Below are positions 8,376-18,207 of a DNA stretch of 64,000 bases, in pieces (position 1 is the first letter of the stretch; the number at the start of each line of letters is the position of its first letter). The translations under genes were made by a program, and so were the position numbers. A model generated the notes under the pieces. It did not search any database and was not told the origin of the DNA. It saw only the letters and a list, made by a program, of their open reading frames with translations. Origin of the DNA: Martinezella multihospitum (lineage in GTDB: Bacteria; Pseudomonadota; Alphaproteobacteria; Rhizobiales; Rhizobiaceae); the NCBI RefSeq assembly GCF_900094585.1, contig NZ_FMAG01000014.1:61812-125811 (forward strand), read 5' to 3'.

Positions 8376-10679
8376 ATGATTTTCAAGCCTTTCAGTAACT
8401 GGTTCCCGCAGGCCACCGCCAAGCCTTCTTCTTCGCGCGATTCTGATATCGGTTCCGATGTTCCGATCCGTACAGCATCGCAGGATCTCTTGCGTCGGAG
8501 CACGTTCGCCAAACGGATCGCCGACGTACTCAGTCAGCTCAATCTCGACGAGGGCAGGGTATTTGCCATTCGCGGAGCATGGGGAACAGGCAAATCTTCT
8601 TTGAAAAACCTTGTCATCGAGCAGCTGGCTGCGCGAGAGTCTGGTGCTCGCTGGATGGATTTCAATCCATGGCAATGGGGCGACGGAGACGCTATATCTA
8701 AGGCTCTCTTTCAGCAAATAGCCGACGAACTTGGCGGGCCGCTGTCGACGGAGGCTGGAAAGCGTGCCTCGATCTTCCGAAGGTACGGCGCGATTCTCAC
8801 GGGCTCAGGGCCTTCGATTAAGAAAATGGGGGCCGACCAAACTTCAATATCGCTTCTCCTCGCGAATGCTTCGGTAATTGCAATCGCAGCGTCGCTCGGT
8901 TTGGAGCTACCCTCCGCTGCTAAGATTGCTGGTGTCTTGGCAATTGCTAGCATCGTTGTTCCGATCATCGGACACATCATTGCCTACGTCGGCAAAGACA
9001 GATGGTCTGAGTCACTAGATAAAATTCGCACTGCGCTCGAAAATAGCTTGCGAAATTTGAAGCGACCGCTGGTAGTTTTCGTCGATGATATCGACCGCTT
9101 GGAACCGGACCAAATCCGGGTTTTGATTCGTCAAATTAAGGTAAACGCCAATCTCCCCAATATTGTCTTTGTGCTCCTCTTTCAGCCCAGTATCGTTGAA
9201 AGCGCATTGGACCCAATCGCAAATAGCCAGGGACGAGACTTCCTGAAGAAGATTGTTCAAGCCAACTTTGACCTTCCCGCACTATCGAAATCGTCTGTTC
9301 ACGAGATACTCACTGCCGAGCTCAGCCGGATTGCGTCCCCGCATGCGACATCAAAGAACGGCTTTGAGCAGGTTAGATGGGGCAATGCCCTTCTCGGAAC
9401 GATCCTGCCCTTCGTTGAAAACCTGCGGGATGCCCGGCGGTTCTTGTCATCAGTGGCAATTCACTTGCCGCTGCATGTCGGGAAGAATGAGCTTGAGGTC
9501 AATATCATTGACTTCCTGGTGTTGAATGCAGTTCAGGTTTTCGAACCTGATTTGTACGCGGCTCTCTCCCAACAGCAGGAATTGCTATTTCAGTCCGGCC
9601 GCTTCCGGGGCGATCGGGAAGACGATGCCCATCGAACTCAGCTTACCGCGTTGGTCAACAAAGCAAGTGAAGCCAATCGATCGACGGTCGAAGCCGCGTT
9701 CAAGCTTCTCTTCCCCAAAACAGAATGGGCGTTCGGCGGAAGGCGTCTTGGTGACACTTGGCACAAGAGCTGGTCAGACGCCAAGCGTGTCTGTAGCGAA
9801 AGATTTTTCGCGCGGTACTTTGAACTGCAGCTCGGGACTGACGAGATATCGGAAAATGAGTTCGTGGATATCCTGGCCGCGTCGACAGATGCTGGACTAT
9901 TGCAAGACGCGCTCGAGAGTGTCGAACAACGTGGACTCTCGGCCTCTCTTGCAGGTCGGTTGGATGATGGAGTTGAGCAGCTGCCCGTTGAGAACGCAAG
10001 CGTCCTGCTTCCGGCGATGTTTGCGTTTGCTCAGAAATTCGTCGCCGAACGTGGAGATCCGTTCAGTTCGCCGTGGGTGAAAGCATGGCGCGCTATAAGT
10101 TGGTACATTGATAGGATTCCCCGGGAAATACGAGGGTCTGAAACTCTCAACGCGCTGCAAGTAACTGGTGCCTTGTCAGTCGCGGCGGTAATAATTCACC
10201 TCAACGATCCCGAAGATCAGGAAGAAGGCTCTCAGTCCGATCCGAAACTAGATCAGAACATGGTTAGGCTGTTGAAGGAGGAATGGCTCCGCCAAATTGT
10301 CAACCAGTCGGCCGATGTAGAAACCTTCTTACTTGAGCCTGATCTAGTGTCTCTCCTTTATCGCTGGCGCGACTATACTGGCGGCATGGATGCTCCGAGA
10401 TCTTGGGTTGAGATCGCAATCGAAACTGACGAAGGCTTCGCACAGCTGCTCGCGCGGTTAATGTCGATTGGAATAACTCATTCTGCGGGGGACTTGGTCT
10501 CGTCGCAAGTCGAGCAGTTTGATCACAATACACTCGATCAATTTATCGGGTTAGACGAGGTGAAACGGAGGTTGCCTCTCGTCACTCGCGAGCGACTGAC
10601 GACCGAGCAGCGGCATGCGTTACAGGTGTTGACGAGTTCGCTCGAGCCTGGTGAGCGACGGAGGGGCCGGACACCTTAA
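8376..10679 (+). CDS. KAP family P-loop NTPase
   Basis: 767 residues. Walker A is GAWGTGKSSL at about residues 67-76. Walker B is in VVFVDDIDRLEPDQI at about residues 233-247. Two closely spaced hydrophobic stretches lie between them (about residues 150-205, ISLLLANASVIAIAASLGL and LAIASIVVPIIGHIIAYVG). This insertion of membrane segments between the Walker motifs is the hallmark of KAP NTPases. Members are often anti-phage components or membrane-associated signalling ATPases. The C-terminal 400 residues are helical without recognised motifs. It opens the defence island and is convergent with the DUF5677 gene. Confidence 0.85.
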   Translation: MIFKPFSNWFPQATAKPSSSRDSDIGSDVPIRTASQDLLRRSTFAKRIADVLSQLNLDEGRVFAIRGAWGTGKSSLKNLVIEQLAARESGARWMDFNPWQWGDGDAISKALFQQIADELGGPLSTEAGKRASIFRRYGAILTGSGPSIKKMGADQTSISLLLANASVIAIAASLGLELPSAAKIAGVLAIASIVVPIIGHIIAYVGKDRWSESLDKIRTALENSLRNLKRPLVVFVDDIDRLEPDQIRVLIRQIKVNANLPNIVFVLLFQPSIVESALDPIANSQGRDFLKKIVQANFDLPALSKSSVHEILTAELSRIASPHATSKNGFEQVRWGNALLGTILPFVENLRDARRFLSSVAIHLPLHVGKNELEVNIIDFLVLNAVQVFEPDLYAALSQQQELLFQSGRFRGDREDDAHRTQLTALVNKASEANRSTVEAAFKLLFPKTEWAFGGRRLGDTWHKSWSDAKRVCSERFFARYFELQLGTDEISENEFVDILAASTDAGLLQDALESVEQRGLSASLAGRLDDGVEQLPVENASVLLPAMFAFAQKFVAERGDPFSSPWVKAWRAISWYIDRIPREIRGSETLNALQVTGALSVAAVIIHLNDPEDQEEGSQSDPKLDQNMVRLLKEEWLRQIVNQSADVETFLLEPDLVSLLYRWRDYTGGMDAPRSWVEIAIETDEGFAQLLARLMSIGITHSAGDLVSSQVEQFDHNTLDQFIGLDEVKRRLPLVTRERLTTEQRHALQVLTSSLEPGERRRGRTP

Positions 10680-10849
10680 AATGCGTCCAAAGCAAAATTA
10701 TCCATGAGAAACGGAAGCGACGGTGGAAGAGGTTTTCAGGTGGTCGAAACTCCGGTGCGTCTTCAAAGGTGCCCGCATTTACGCGGCCATCTGATATCAG
10801 TAAGCGCGCAGAAATTGCATGAAAGTGCCTTGGAACCCCTATCTATTTC

Positions 10850-12415
10850 TTAACTGAGGTTTTCTTCTGTCGTTTCTGACAATTGACTTGCCACAAGGTC
10901 GAACGCGGCATTTGGGAGGTCGAAGCCGTACACGTCGTCGAAATGCGCGAATGTTTTGCTCAGATACTTTGACGCTAGGTGGAGCCAGTTGGGATCGATC
11001 GGCGTTGCCGCTATCGCGGCGCTGCGATGCCAACGATGGGCGGGATTCTGACAGTGGACCGTATTGAACACGCTCACATGTGCCCAGTTAGAATGCACGG
11101 CGCTACTGAACGGCTGATAGACATAATTGTAGAAATCGAGAAAGCCTGCCTCCTCAGCCATCCTTCGTGTATTAAGGCCGGACCAGCTTCCGAGATTGAC
11201 CTCGACAAGGGCCTCGATGCGCTGCGCTGAGAGCCAGTCGCTCCACATCTCGATCATCTCACGGAGCTGGCCGGCTTCGTTGGCGTCGGTTGCGGCCTCT
11301 AGGGCCCGCTTCTGATGAGCAATCTGCAACTTGATGGCGCCTTGCCCATCTTCGACATAAAGCCTAGCGCGTGGACTAGGATCTTTCAATATCCAAGCAA
11401 GATTGATGAAGACGTCAGCGATGGCGCGCAGCAGAATGGGCGCCACGTGCGGGGTCCATGTGCCGGGAGACGATGCCATTTCCATCGTCAGAGTCGCTTG
11501 CCGGCAAAGAAGTGCGGTAACCACCTCGAAGACTTCGATTTCGTTCAAATCGAGCGGCCAGGCTGCCAGTCTGGCACGCAGATCGGCTCGTACGGCATTG
11601 CGAAAGTCGAAGATGAACAGCTCAAAGGGATCCTCGCTATCGGTCGTTTCGTCTTCGAGCGTGTCTGTAATGAGGCACGGTCCGAAGCCAGAAATATGGT
11701 CCCAAAATGCCGCAATCCAAGGTGCATCACTTTCAAAACCGGCGTCGTCAGCGTTTGCGCTCATGAAGAGCATCGGGGCCGCCGCTCGAAAAGCGCCGGC
11801 TGCTTGACGAGACTCTTCGGTTTCCGGATAGTCTTCAATAACGTTGAATCTCACGATGAGGTCATCGATGAGATGCGAAGAGATATGGATCTTTTCCTGG
11901 TCGAGCCCGAGACCGTAGCCGAGCGCCGTCGACCGCACGGCAGCGCGGCTGTTGCGATCGTAGAACTCGCCAAGCAGTTCAGGAAAACGAGCATTCTGTT
12001 CGGGGCTAGCGTCTGCCTTTCCCAGGAAGGCCAAAGGGTGATCTGGTATTATGGCGGCGAGCGGAGCCAACGACTGGCGGATCGCCATGAGGCTCGCCTG
12101 ATCGAGTGCAGATCTCGTCGCTTCCTTCTGATAATCCGAAAGCTCTGCGAACGTGCTGAACTTCACGAACGGTGGGCATTCAGACCCATTCATGGCGGCA
12201 ATTGCGGCCTTGCCGAGAGCGCAGGCGTGTTCCCAAGCGCTCTTGTAACCACAACTGTCGATCAATAAACCAATCCAGATCGCCTCGGGTACGAGCTGGC
12301 GAGTCCATGAGTATTGGGAAAATTTGCCACCGAGCTTGTGTAAAAACGACGGAACGAGCTTACGTTTGACCGCCACATGGTCGTGCAGGACTGGCTTCCG
12401 TGTCTCGTTGGCCAA
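10850..12415 (-). CDS. DUF5677 domain protein
   Basis: 521 residues, all-helical. The C-terminal half carries features of DUF5677: a RAIADVFINLAWILKDPSPRARLY segment (residues about 330-355) and YNYVYQPFSSAVHSNWAHVS near residue 440. Both recall the HEPN-like helical bundles of that family. No RxxxxH HEPN catalytic motif was spotted with confidence. It is divergent from the PD-(D/E)XK gene across 144 nt, which must hold both promoters. Its role is unknown; its placement among defence genes suggests an accessory defence function. Confidence 0.65.
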   Translation of the reverse strand: MANETRKPVLHDHVAVKRKLVPSFLHKLGGKFSQYSWTRQLVPEAIWIGLLIDSCGYKSAWEHACALGKAAIAAMNGSECPPFVKFSTFAELSDYQKEATRSALDQASLMAIRQSLAPLAAIIPDHPLAFLGKADASPEQNARFPELLGEFYDRNSRAAVRSTALGYGLGLDQEKIHISSHLIDDLIVRFNVIEDYPETEESRQAAGAFRAAAPMLFMSANADDAGFESDAPWIAAFWDHISGFGPCLITDTLEDETTDSEDPFELFIFDFRNAVRADLRARLAAWPLDLNEIEVFEVVTALLCRQATLTMEMASSPGTWTPHVAPILLRAIADVFINLAWILKDPSPRARLYVEDGQGAIKLQIAHQKRALEAATDANEAGQLREMIEMWSDWLSAQRIEALVEVNLGSWSGLNTRRMAEEAGFLDFYNYVYQPFSSAVHSNWAHVSVFNTVHCQNPAHRWHRSAAIAATPIDPNWLHLASKYLSKTFAHFDDVYGFDLPNAAFDLVASQLSETTEENLS

Positions 12416-12559
12416 AGCAGCTCCCTTTCGCTCCTCAGTTTCGAAACGAATGCAACTTATACATGGCGCCGATCGCTACTGCAGCTAGAAAATTACCACG
12501 GCAAGTCTAGGATGCGTTTTGCAGAACAACGAATCTATCGTAGCTAGGTTTAGGACGTT
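12416..12559. promoter_or_regulatory. Divergent intergenic region (two promoters expected)
   Basis: 144 nt separate the divergent starts at 12415 and 12560. It contains AT-rich stretches such as the one around 12484-12500, but no operator or clear -35/-10 pair could be defended by eye. Confidence 0.3.
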
Positions 12560-14893
12560 ATGGATGAGCAAAGGCTGACCGAGGCCACCCTTTCCTTGTT
12601 GCGGGATATGGAAAATACAGCAGCGCGAATGCGAGCGCTGATCGTTGCCATGTCCCCGCATGATCTGCTCGGCTACATCTATGCTCAATACATGATGAAA
12701 GCGATTGCCGTCCAAGACGATGTTGGGCAGCAGCCTGATCTCAACGGCTCCGATGACTTTATCAACGAAAATCAGTTCCTCCTGGAGTATGTGCATGCCG
12801 TTCTCGCCGCAGATCCGGAATCCGCAAATGCGACTTTCGACGAACATTTGGCCGCCGAACTCTTTGAGCTCAGCAGTAAACTACGGGGACAAGCCATGGT
12901 ATTTGCCATCGCCTCATCCGCAGATATCAAGGATGGTGTCTTTGGTCCAAATACTGCAGAGATTGAATTCCGTGCGAAATCCGCCTGGGTCACGCTGCGC
13001 GGGAACCGCTACCAAGTCTTGGAAGGCGAGTTTTATCGCTATGTTCTGGAACCGCACGACGATGTCCTGAAAGAGGTTTACGGCGTTGGCGCTGCCGGAA
13101 TCGCCGAAGGCTTCCAGGCTATGGCGAATGCGACGCGTTCTGGGCATTCGGGTGCAATCTTAGAAGTGATAAAGCAGTTTGATGCCGTGGAGGCCTTCGC
13201 GGAGGCGCAGAGCGCGTCCTTTGAGGACGTCATGGAGGAGTGGGTTGCGGCCAATGCAGAGGAATCGAAAGCCGCTGGACAGGCGATGGACGATATGCTG
13301 CATGGCGGCATCGCCAATGTGAGCCGTCATACCGACTTGCCGCCAGCCTTGTTGGAGGATTTGGCATACCGGCGCGGTGAGGAAAGCGAATTCTTCGCTC
13401 CGGGTGACTTCTCGGGAACGCCCTACCGAACGCTGCCTGCCCGGAAGAAGCCTCTGATCCAGCTTGGATCGGAATATTACGCAATTGACCCCTGCTTTGC
13501 CCGCGACTCAGGTTATCGCGTACTTCTCTATAACCTTCTTCGACGGAGGCCAGACTACAAGAGAATGTTCGAGGGTCGACAAAAGGCAATGAGCGAAGCT
13601 GCTTTCGCCGACATCCTATCGGCCCAGCTCCCTGACGCCATCATTTTCCAAGAGGTCTATTACAAGGACCCCGTCAGCAAGCAGTGGTCGGAGAACGACA
13701 CTCTTATCCTGATTGGCGATGTGCTCTTCCTGGTCGAGGCCAAGGCAGGAACGGCCGCAACCATTGCATCGCCGGCGCTCAATTTCGAGCGTCACGCCCA
13801 AGCTGTCCAGGACCTGGTTATCAAGGCGTATAAACAGTGTGAGCGCTTCTTTAGCTATTTGGATTCTGCTGCCGAAGTGCCGCTCTATAATCGTGTCGAT
13901 GGAAAATATCTAGAGTGCGGTCGAGTTCGTCGCTCGGACTATCGCGTGATGGTGCCGATTGGGCTCACGGTCGAGTCATTTTCACCTTACTCGGCCTATT
14001 GCAAGGAATTGCCGCAGATTGAGCCGCTCCTCGGTAAGCATGCTTTCGTTTCACTGTCCATCGACGATCTGCTTGTCCTCAAACGGCTCCTGCCGACGCC
14101 CGGCTCGTTTGTGCATTACATGGAAGTGAGGCAAGCCGTGGCTGGGACGCGCCGGGCTCACCTCTTCGACGAGTTCGATCATCTTGGCGCCTACCTGAAA
14201 AAGAACCGGTTTGATTTAACCATTGCCGATCAACTGAAGGGCGGAAAGGTCAACATGGTTCTCTGGGACGGTATGAGCGAGATCGTTGACAGGAGCTTCG
14301 AAGGCGAAAACTGGGAAGTTGGCCCGTTTCCGACACAGAATTTCCCAGAAGAAGTGCTGGCGCTACTGCAAGCGCTTGATGCCACCCGAGCAGCCGGATG
14401 GTTTTCAGTCGATAGCCTCATTCGCGATTTCGACGAGGAAGGTCGAAGAAATTTGGCCAAGATGCTATCGGATCTTCGCCAAACCTTAGGCCGTCACCCG
14501 GCTCGCTATTTTTTGCTGGCTGGGGACGGCGCACCGCTTTTCGTTTGGCTAAACAACTCAGATCATCAAATTGATTGGGAGAAGGCGAACAACAAGGCGA
14601 GTGCCGCCGCCTTGTCTGTCAAAGCACCTAACATGGTCTGCGTTGCGGTGGAGATCGGTGTCGATGGAATCTACCGCAGCGCTCGATCTTTTGTTGTCCG
14701 GGTCCCGACCAAGCGTACCATGGAGAATATCCAGATTTACGAAGATGCTGCTCGAATGACACAGCCCGCTCGTACAGTGATGTTCAACCAGCCCAAAAAT
14801 GGCGTTAGCCCGGTTAAGGGTAACAAGTCAGGGCGGAATGATCCCTGTCCGTGCGGTAGTGGTTTGAAATACAAGAAATGCCACGGCATCTAG
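12560..14893 (+). CDS. Large PD-(D/E)XK-like nuclease with C-terminal SEC-C zinc motif
   Basis: 777 residues, ATG at 12560 behind AGGACG. The middle region has a restriction-endonuclease-like active-site pattern: D380 in the ENDTLILIGDVLFLVEAKAG stretch, then E393-A-K395 on the following hydrophobic strand, with a helix of Q and K residues after it. This D...ExK layout is that of NERD/PD-(D/E)XK nucleases. The last residues, CPCGSGLKYKKCHG, form a SEC-C zinc-binding motif, as in SecA tails and many phage-defence or hypothetical proteins. The N-terminal 300 residues are helical and unassigned. It is followed by a HEPN gene 54 nt downstream on the same strand, forming a two-gene unit. Confidence 0.6.
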   Translation: MDEQRLTEATLSLLRDMENTAARMRALIVAMSPHDLLGYIYAQYMMKAIAVQDDVGQQPDLNGSDDFINENQFLLEYVHAVLAADPESANATFDEHLAAELFELSSKLRGQAMVFAIASSADIKDGVFGPNTAEIEFRAKSAWVTLRGNRYQVLEGEFYRYVLEPHDDVLKEVYGVGAAGIAEGFQAMANATRSGHSGAILEVIKQFDAVEAFAEAQSASFEDVMEEWVAANAEESKAAGQAMDDMLHGGIANVSRHTDLPPALLEDLAYRRGEESEFFAPGDFSGTPYRTLPARKKPLIQLGSEYYAIDPCFARDSGYRVLLYNLLRRRPDYKRMFEGRQKAMSEAAFADILSAQLPDAIIFQEVYYKDPVSKQWSENDTLILIGDVLFLVEAKAGTAATIASPALNFERHAQAVQDLVIKAYKQCERFFSYLDSAAEVPLYNRVDGKYLECGRVRRSDYRVMVPIGLTVESFSPYSAYCKELPQIEPLLGKHAFVSLSIDDLLVLKRLLPTPGSFVHYMEVRQAVAGTRRAHLFDEFDHLGAYLKKNRFDLTIADQLKGGKVNMVLWDGMSEIVDRSFEGENWEVGPFPTQNFPEEVLALLQALDATRAAGWFSVDSLIRDFDEEGRRNLAKMLSDLRQTLGRHPARYFLLAGDGAPLFVWLNNSDHQIDWEKANNKASAAALSVKAPNMVCVAVEIGVDGIYRSARSFVVRVPTKRTMENIQIYEDAARMTQPARTVMFNQPKNGVSPVKGNKSGRNDPCPCGSGLKYKKCHGI

Positions 14894-14947
14894 CAAGGAT
14901 TGGCGACGGCGGATAGGTGCCACACTTTGATGTTCAACAATGGAGGG

Positions 14948-16045
14948 ATGATGGAGCGAACAGAAGAAGAAACTATGTTGCGACCGAGTAAGCGTGTCCA
15001 CAAGCTTTTGCTTTCCAGCCCTGCCCATTTCATAGGGGAGTTCAATACGCCCGAGGTTCTCATTTCGCTTGCTTGGCCTCCTTTTTATGCCGGACGATCA
15101 AGGTGGTTCGGCGGAAATGGAGATTCGCTCAGCCGGACCGCTATAGTCCTGGCGTTCCTTACTCCACCGCCGCCGGATCCCGCTCCAGGTGTAATGCTTC
15201 CAAATTATGAGGCCGCAGGGGAGGTTGTGGCCTCCGTCCTCAGTGTCCTGTTTGGAAAGAGATTTGATTCGCATGGGCCTTTTGAGATGTCAGGTCACTT
15301 CGGAATGCCGGAGCTTTCCGCCTTTTCGACGCCGTGTGATCAGAGCTTGCGCCACAATGATAGGCGCTCCAGGGCGGATCGACCGATTCCGCTTAATCTA
15401 TCAGAGATTGGCCGGGTGGCAGGTCTGATCACCAACACAAACGATGATCCACGTGTCGCCGGATTCCTCTCGGCCGCACGATTTTACCGAAAAGCACTTA
15501 TCGCGGTTGAGGCGGATCCTGAGAGTGCGTACCTAAATCTCATCACAGCCGGAGAAATTGTCTCGAACTTTTACGAGCTTACAGAAGAAGAGGCGATTGA
15601 TAATGAAGCTCGTCTAGTGTTGGAGCGAATTGCTAAGGAGTTGCCTGATGGCAAGAAGCTGGCTAGTTTTCTACGAGCGCGTATGCGGGGCATCAAGCGT
15701 CGATTTGTTAGTGCCATAACCTCGAAAATCGATGATAGCTTCTTCGACAGAACAGAGGCCGAGCAGCAATGGGGATCTATCCGGAAAGGAGATTTCCCGA
15801 GGTGCATCGCGGCAGCGTACGACCTGCGGAGTCGCTTTGTTCATTCGGGCTATCCTTTCGGACAGTGGATTAGCCTGCAAATGGAGAGGTTTGAGGTTCA
15901 GGTTGGTAGACCTGTTGTCCCGGACAAGGAGATGGGAGAAGTTCTCGCGAGGGCGCCGCTTTTTAGTGGTCTCGAACGGATTATGCGTTACGCGCTTTTG
16001 ACTTTCGCTACGGAACTTGGCGCTCACGTTGACGTAGCGACCTAG
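14948..16045 (+). CDS. HEPN (Apea-like) domain protein
   Basis: 365 residues from ATG 14948 beside GGAGGG; the frame is open from 14900, and 14951 or 14975 are alternatives. The C-terminal third is a helical HEPN bundle: a hydrophobic helix at about 170-200 (RFYRKALIAVEADPESAYLN) and the motif YDLRSRFVHSG, with R294-x4-H299 fitting the RNase HEPN Rx4-6H signature. HEPN proteins of this kind cleave RNA, often tRNA, as toxins or abortive-infection effectors. It lies directly behind the PD-(D/E)XK/SEC-C gene. The function of the first 150 residues is unknown. Confidence 0.65.
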   Translation: MMERTEEETMLRPSKRVHKLLLSSPAHFIGEFNTPEVLISLAWPPFYAGRSRWFGGNGDSLSRTAIVLAFLTPPPPDPAPGVMLPNYEAAGEVVASVLSVLFGKRFDSHGPFEMSGHFGMPELSAFSTPCDQSLRHNDRRSRADRPIPLNLSEIGRVAGLITNTNDDPRVAGFLSAARFYRKALIAVEADPESAYLNLITAGEIVSNFYELTEEEAIDNEARLVLERIAKELPDGKKLASFLRARMRGIKRRFVSAITSKIDDSFFDRTEAEQQWGSIRKGDFPRCIAAAYDLRSRFVHSGYPFGQWISLQMERFEVQVGRPVVPDKEMGEVLARAPLFSGLERIMRYALLTFATELGAHVDVAT

Positions 16046-16078
16046 ATCGACGGGAGAATGGCTATTTGAGTACAGCGG

Positions 16079-16120
16079 TTCATTTGTGTCGAGATTTCAC
16101 CCAACTCCGCATTTCATCGC
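16079..16120. repeat. Dispersed repeat family C, copy 1
   Basis: About 42 bp containing TTCATTTGTGTCGAGATTTC followed by ACCCAACTCCGCATTTCATCG. Related copies are at 52267-52308 and 60399-60440. Likely a fragment of an inactive mobile element. Confidence 0.6.
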
Positions 16121-16160
16121 CTCCAGCGAGGATGGCGGTATCACGATTCGTCAATAGCTT

Positions 16161-16205
16161 TTCGGGTCAGAACAAGATTAGCGCGAAATCTTGTTCTGAC
16201 CCGAA
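16161..16205. repeat. Perfect 19-bp inverted repeat with 7-nt loop
   Basis: Arms TTCGGGTCAGAACAAGATT (16161-16179) and its exact reverse complement (16187-16205) surround AGCGCGA. It lies between the convergent HEPN gene and UvrD-like gene. No U-tract follows on either strand, so a plain rho-independent terminator is not well supported. Abutted mobile-element ends or a structured 3' element are alternatives. Confidence 0.7.
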
Positions 16206-16254
16206 ACTTCGTGCCATCCCGTCGGATCTTCGGCAATTCGCTAACGCCTGGCGT

Positions 16255-18207
16255 TCAGACCGCATGAGGAGGGCACTCCCGAACGGTCCACCCTCTGGCG
16301 ACGAGCTGCGCCCGTTCGTTAGCCGAAAAAACATCCGACCGCATAGCGAGGCAAAGAAGCTGTGCGGGCCGTGTCATCGCCACGTAGTGAAGCTTCAGGC
16401 GCCCCTGGATCCGACTTCCCTCAGCTCCTTTGCCTGCCTTCCCGCCTAATATCCAAGGTTTGAGAGCGCTCAGATGATGGTCATGAAAAAAGGAATCCAG
16501 AACCAGCGTCGCGGTATGCGTTTCCCCTTTCACTGAGTGGATTGAGCCAAGACGGATTTTGACCTTGGGATCTTCTGCTGGGTAAGCAAAAACGTTCGAG
16601 GCGACAGTGGGCGATCCAGCTGGAACCTCGTCGAGTTGCTTCCATTGCAAGAAATCAAGGAATTCCCTCGCGCCGATCGCCTTTCCCGCGGTTTCCTCGG
16701 CGATGACGCGCACGATAACCCCAACAAAGTCCCTCCATAGCGATAAACTGATCACGCCGACGTTCACGATCAGAAAATCGAGAAGTTGCTTGTAGCGAAC
16801 AAGAGCCTCTCCAGTCAGCACTGTAAGCAGGAACGCATGCGGATTGCGAGGCTTTATCTCCGACAAATCATAATCGGCTCGGCGCAACAGCTCCAGCATG
16901 CCTTGCGCGACGGCGCGGGCGATGGGTTGGGAAAGTCTGGTGCGTTGAGCTTCGCGATAGCCGGCCATTAGGAACTGGCTAAAGGACGAGGGATAAGCCT
17001 CTCGACTTGAGATATCCGGGTCGTAGGCTGGAGCGTAGTGTCCCATCCATCGCGGTATCCGGTCATTTTCACCGCGTTTGTGCACACCGGCGACAGCGGT
17101 GAAGACGCCTGCCGATAGTTCCTGTTCCGAAAAGGTCTCGCTCAAAAGAGAACCATACTCTGGAAGCACCGATCGCACCGAGCCGTCATTGAAGAGCAGG
17201 ATTGTCGGCGAGTGGTGTGGCCCAGCCCCGAGACCAACCAAGCCTTGCGGCATCAATCCAAACGGGTTTGCTAAATCGGCAATGACCCCGCCGAACCGAA
17301 AACTGTTCGGCAAGTTTGCCCGGATGGCGCCGGGGAATGTGTCCGTGGTAGCACCAACTGTTACTGCTGCAGATTGATAGATCGCTTGATTGGAATCGCC
17401 AAACCGCTGGCGTCGGCATGGGTCGTCCCCTTGCATAAAAACCCGATGCAGCAACGATGATTGGCTTTCGTCGTTATCCTGAACCTCATCGAGGAAAAGC
17501 ATCGGAAACCGGGCCCGAAGAGATGCAGCTGCACTCGGCTGTTCATCGAGAAGCATCCCTGCCCAGATAAAAAGTTCGTCATAGCAAAAATAGCCCTCGC
17601 GGGAGCTCTCTTCGCAGATGGCGCGAAGTGCGCCGTAGGTCGGTGTATGCTCCCCGAGCGTTGACATCTTGCCGCCGCCGAAATCGGCGCGGCTGTAACG
17701 GAGGAAAGCACGGCCATCTCCATTATTTTTCCTGTCCAGAAAGGCCTTTGTAGCGCGAGGGACCTTCGCCCAACGGCGGCTCAACGCGATGTCCGTGTCG
17801 ATCATTTTGATCGGGTTGTTTTTTGAACGGAGATAGGGGATCGCAAGGAACTCGTTTGCGAACCCGTGAATCGTCCCGATAAAATGGGGATATTGAAGCA
17901 GGGCTGCGCCTTCTGGGGAGGCGCTCAAACGGCTCGCTATCTCATCACGAGCCGCATTCGTATGAGACAGAACACACATTCCCGCGCGCGACCATCTCCA
18001 TCGCCGCGCCAAAATTGCGAGCTTAGCCACTAGTAGAGTGGTTTTGCCGCTTCCAGGACAGGCCTCCACATCGACACTATCGGTTCGTCTAAGGACAGCC
18101 ATGCGTGGATCCGTTCCGTCTAGACCGGTAAAGGCATGGTTCGGCAGTCCCATAGTGCCACAGACCCAGTTGACATCCTCAGCGCTGATATCCGGAGGGA
18201 TGAACAA
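16255..18207 (-). CDS. Gabija GajB-like UvrD/Rep superfamily 1 helicase
   Basis: 650 residues, TTG start directly after the TAA of the upstream OLD nuclease gene. Walker A is VEACPGSGKTTLLVAKLA near residue 52. The Walker B/DExx box is LFLDEVQDNDESQSSL. A UvrD-type motif V region is SIHSVKGETHTATLVLDSFF, and the C-terminal LHYVAMTRPAQLLCLAM is motif VI. In Gabija, GajB senses or unwinds DNA ends and works with GajA. It is longer than the classical GajB of about 500 residues. A UvrD-like helicase paired with a class 2 OLD nuclease is the defining Gabija arrangement, although other OLD/helicase systems exist. Confidence 0.82.
   Translation of the reverse strand: MFIPPDISAEDVNWVCGTMGLPNHAFTGLDGTDPRMAVLRRTDSVDVEACPGSGKTTLLVAKLAILARRWRWSRAGMCVLSHTNAARDEIASRLSASPEGAALLQYPHFIGTIHGFANEFLAIPYLRSKNNPIKMIDTDIALSRRWAKVPRATKAFLDRKNNGDGRAFLRYSRADFGGGKMSTLGEHTPTYGALRAICEESSREGYFCYDELFIWAGMLLDEQPSAAASLRARFPMLFLDEVQDNDESQSSLLHRVFMQGDDPCRRQRFGDSNQAIYQSAAVTVGATTDTFPGAIRANLPNSFRFGGVIADLANPFGLMPQGLVGLGAGPHHSPTILLFNDGSVRSVLPEYGSLLSETFSEQELSAGVFTAVAGVHKRGENDRIPRWMGHYAPAYDPDISSREAYPSSFSQFLMAGYREAQRTRLSQPIARAVAQGMLELLRRADYDLSEIKPRNPHAFLLTVLTGEALVRYKQLLDFLIVNVGVISLSLWRDFVGVIVRVIAEETAGKAIGAREFLDFLQWKQLDEVPAGSPTVASNVFAYPAEDPKVKIRLGSIHSVKGETHTATLVLDSFFHDHHLSALKPWILGGKAGKGAEGSRIQGRLKLHYVAMTRPAQLLCLAMRSDVFSANERAQLVARGWTVRECPPHAV

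Noticed and set aside
16161..16205. Rho-independent terminator
   Set aside because: The stem is perfect but neither side has a U-tract.
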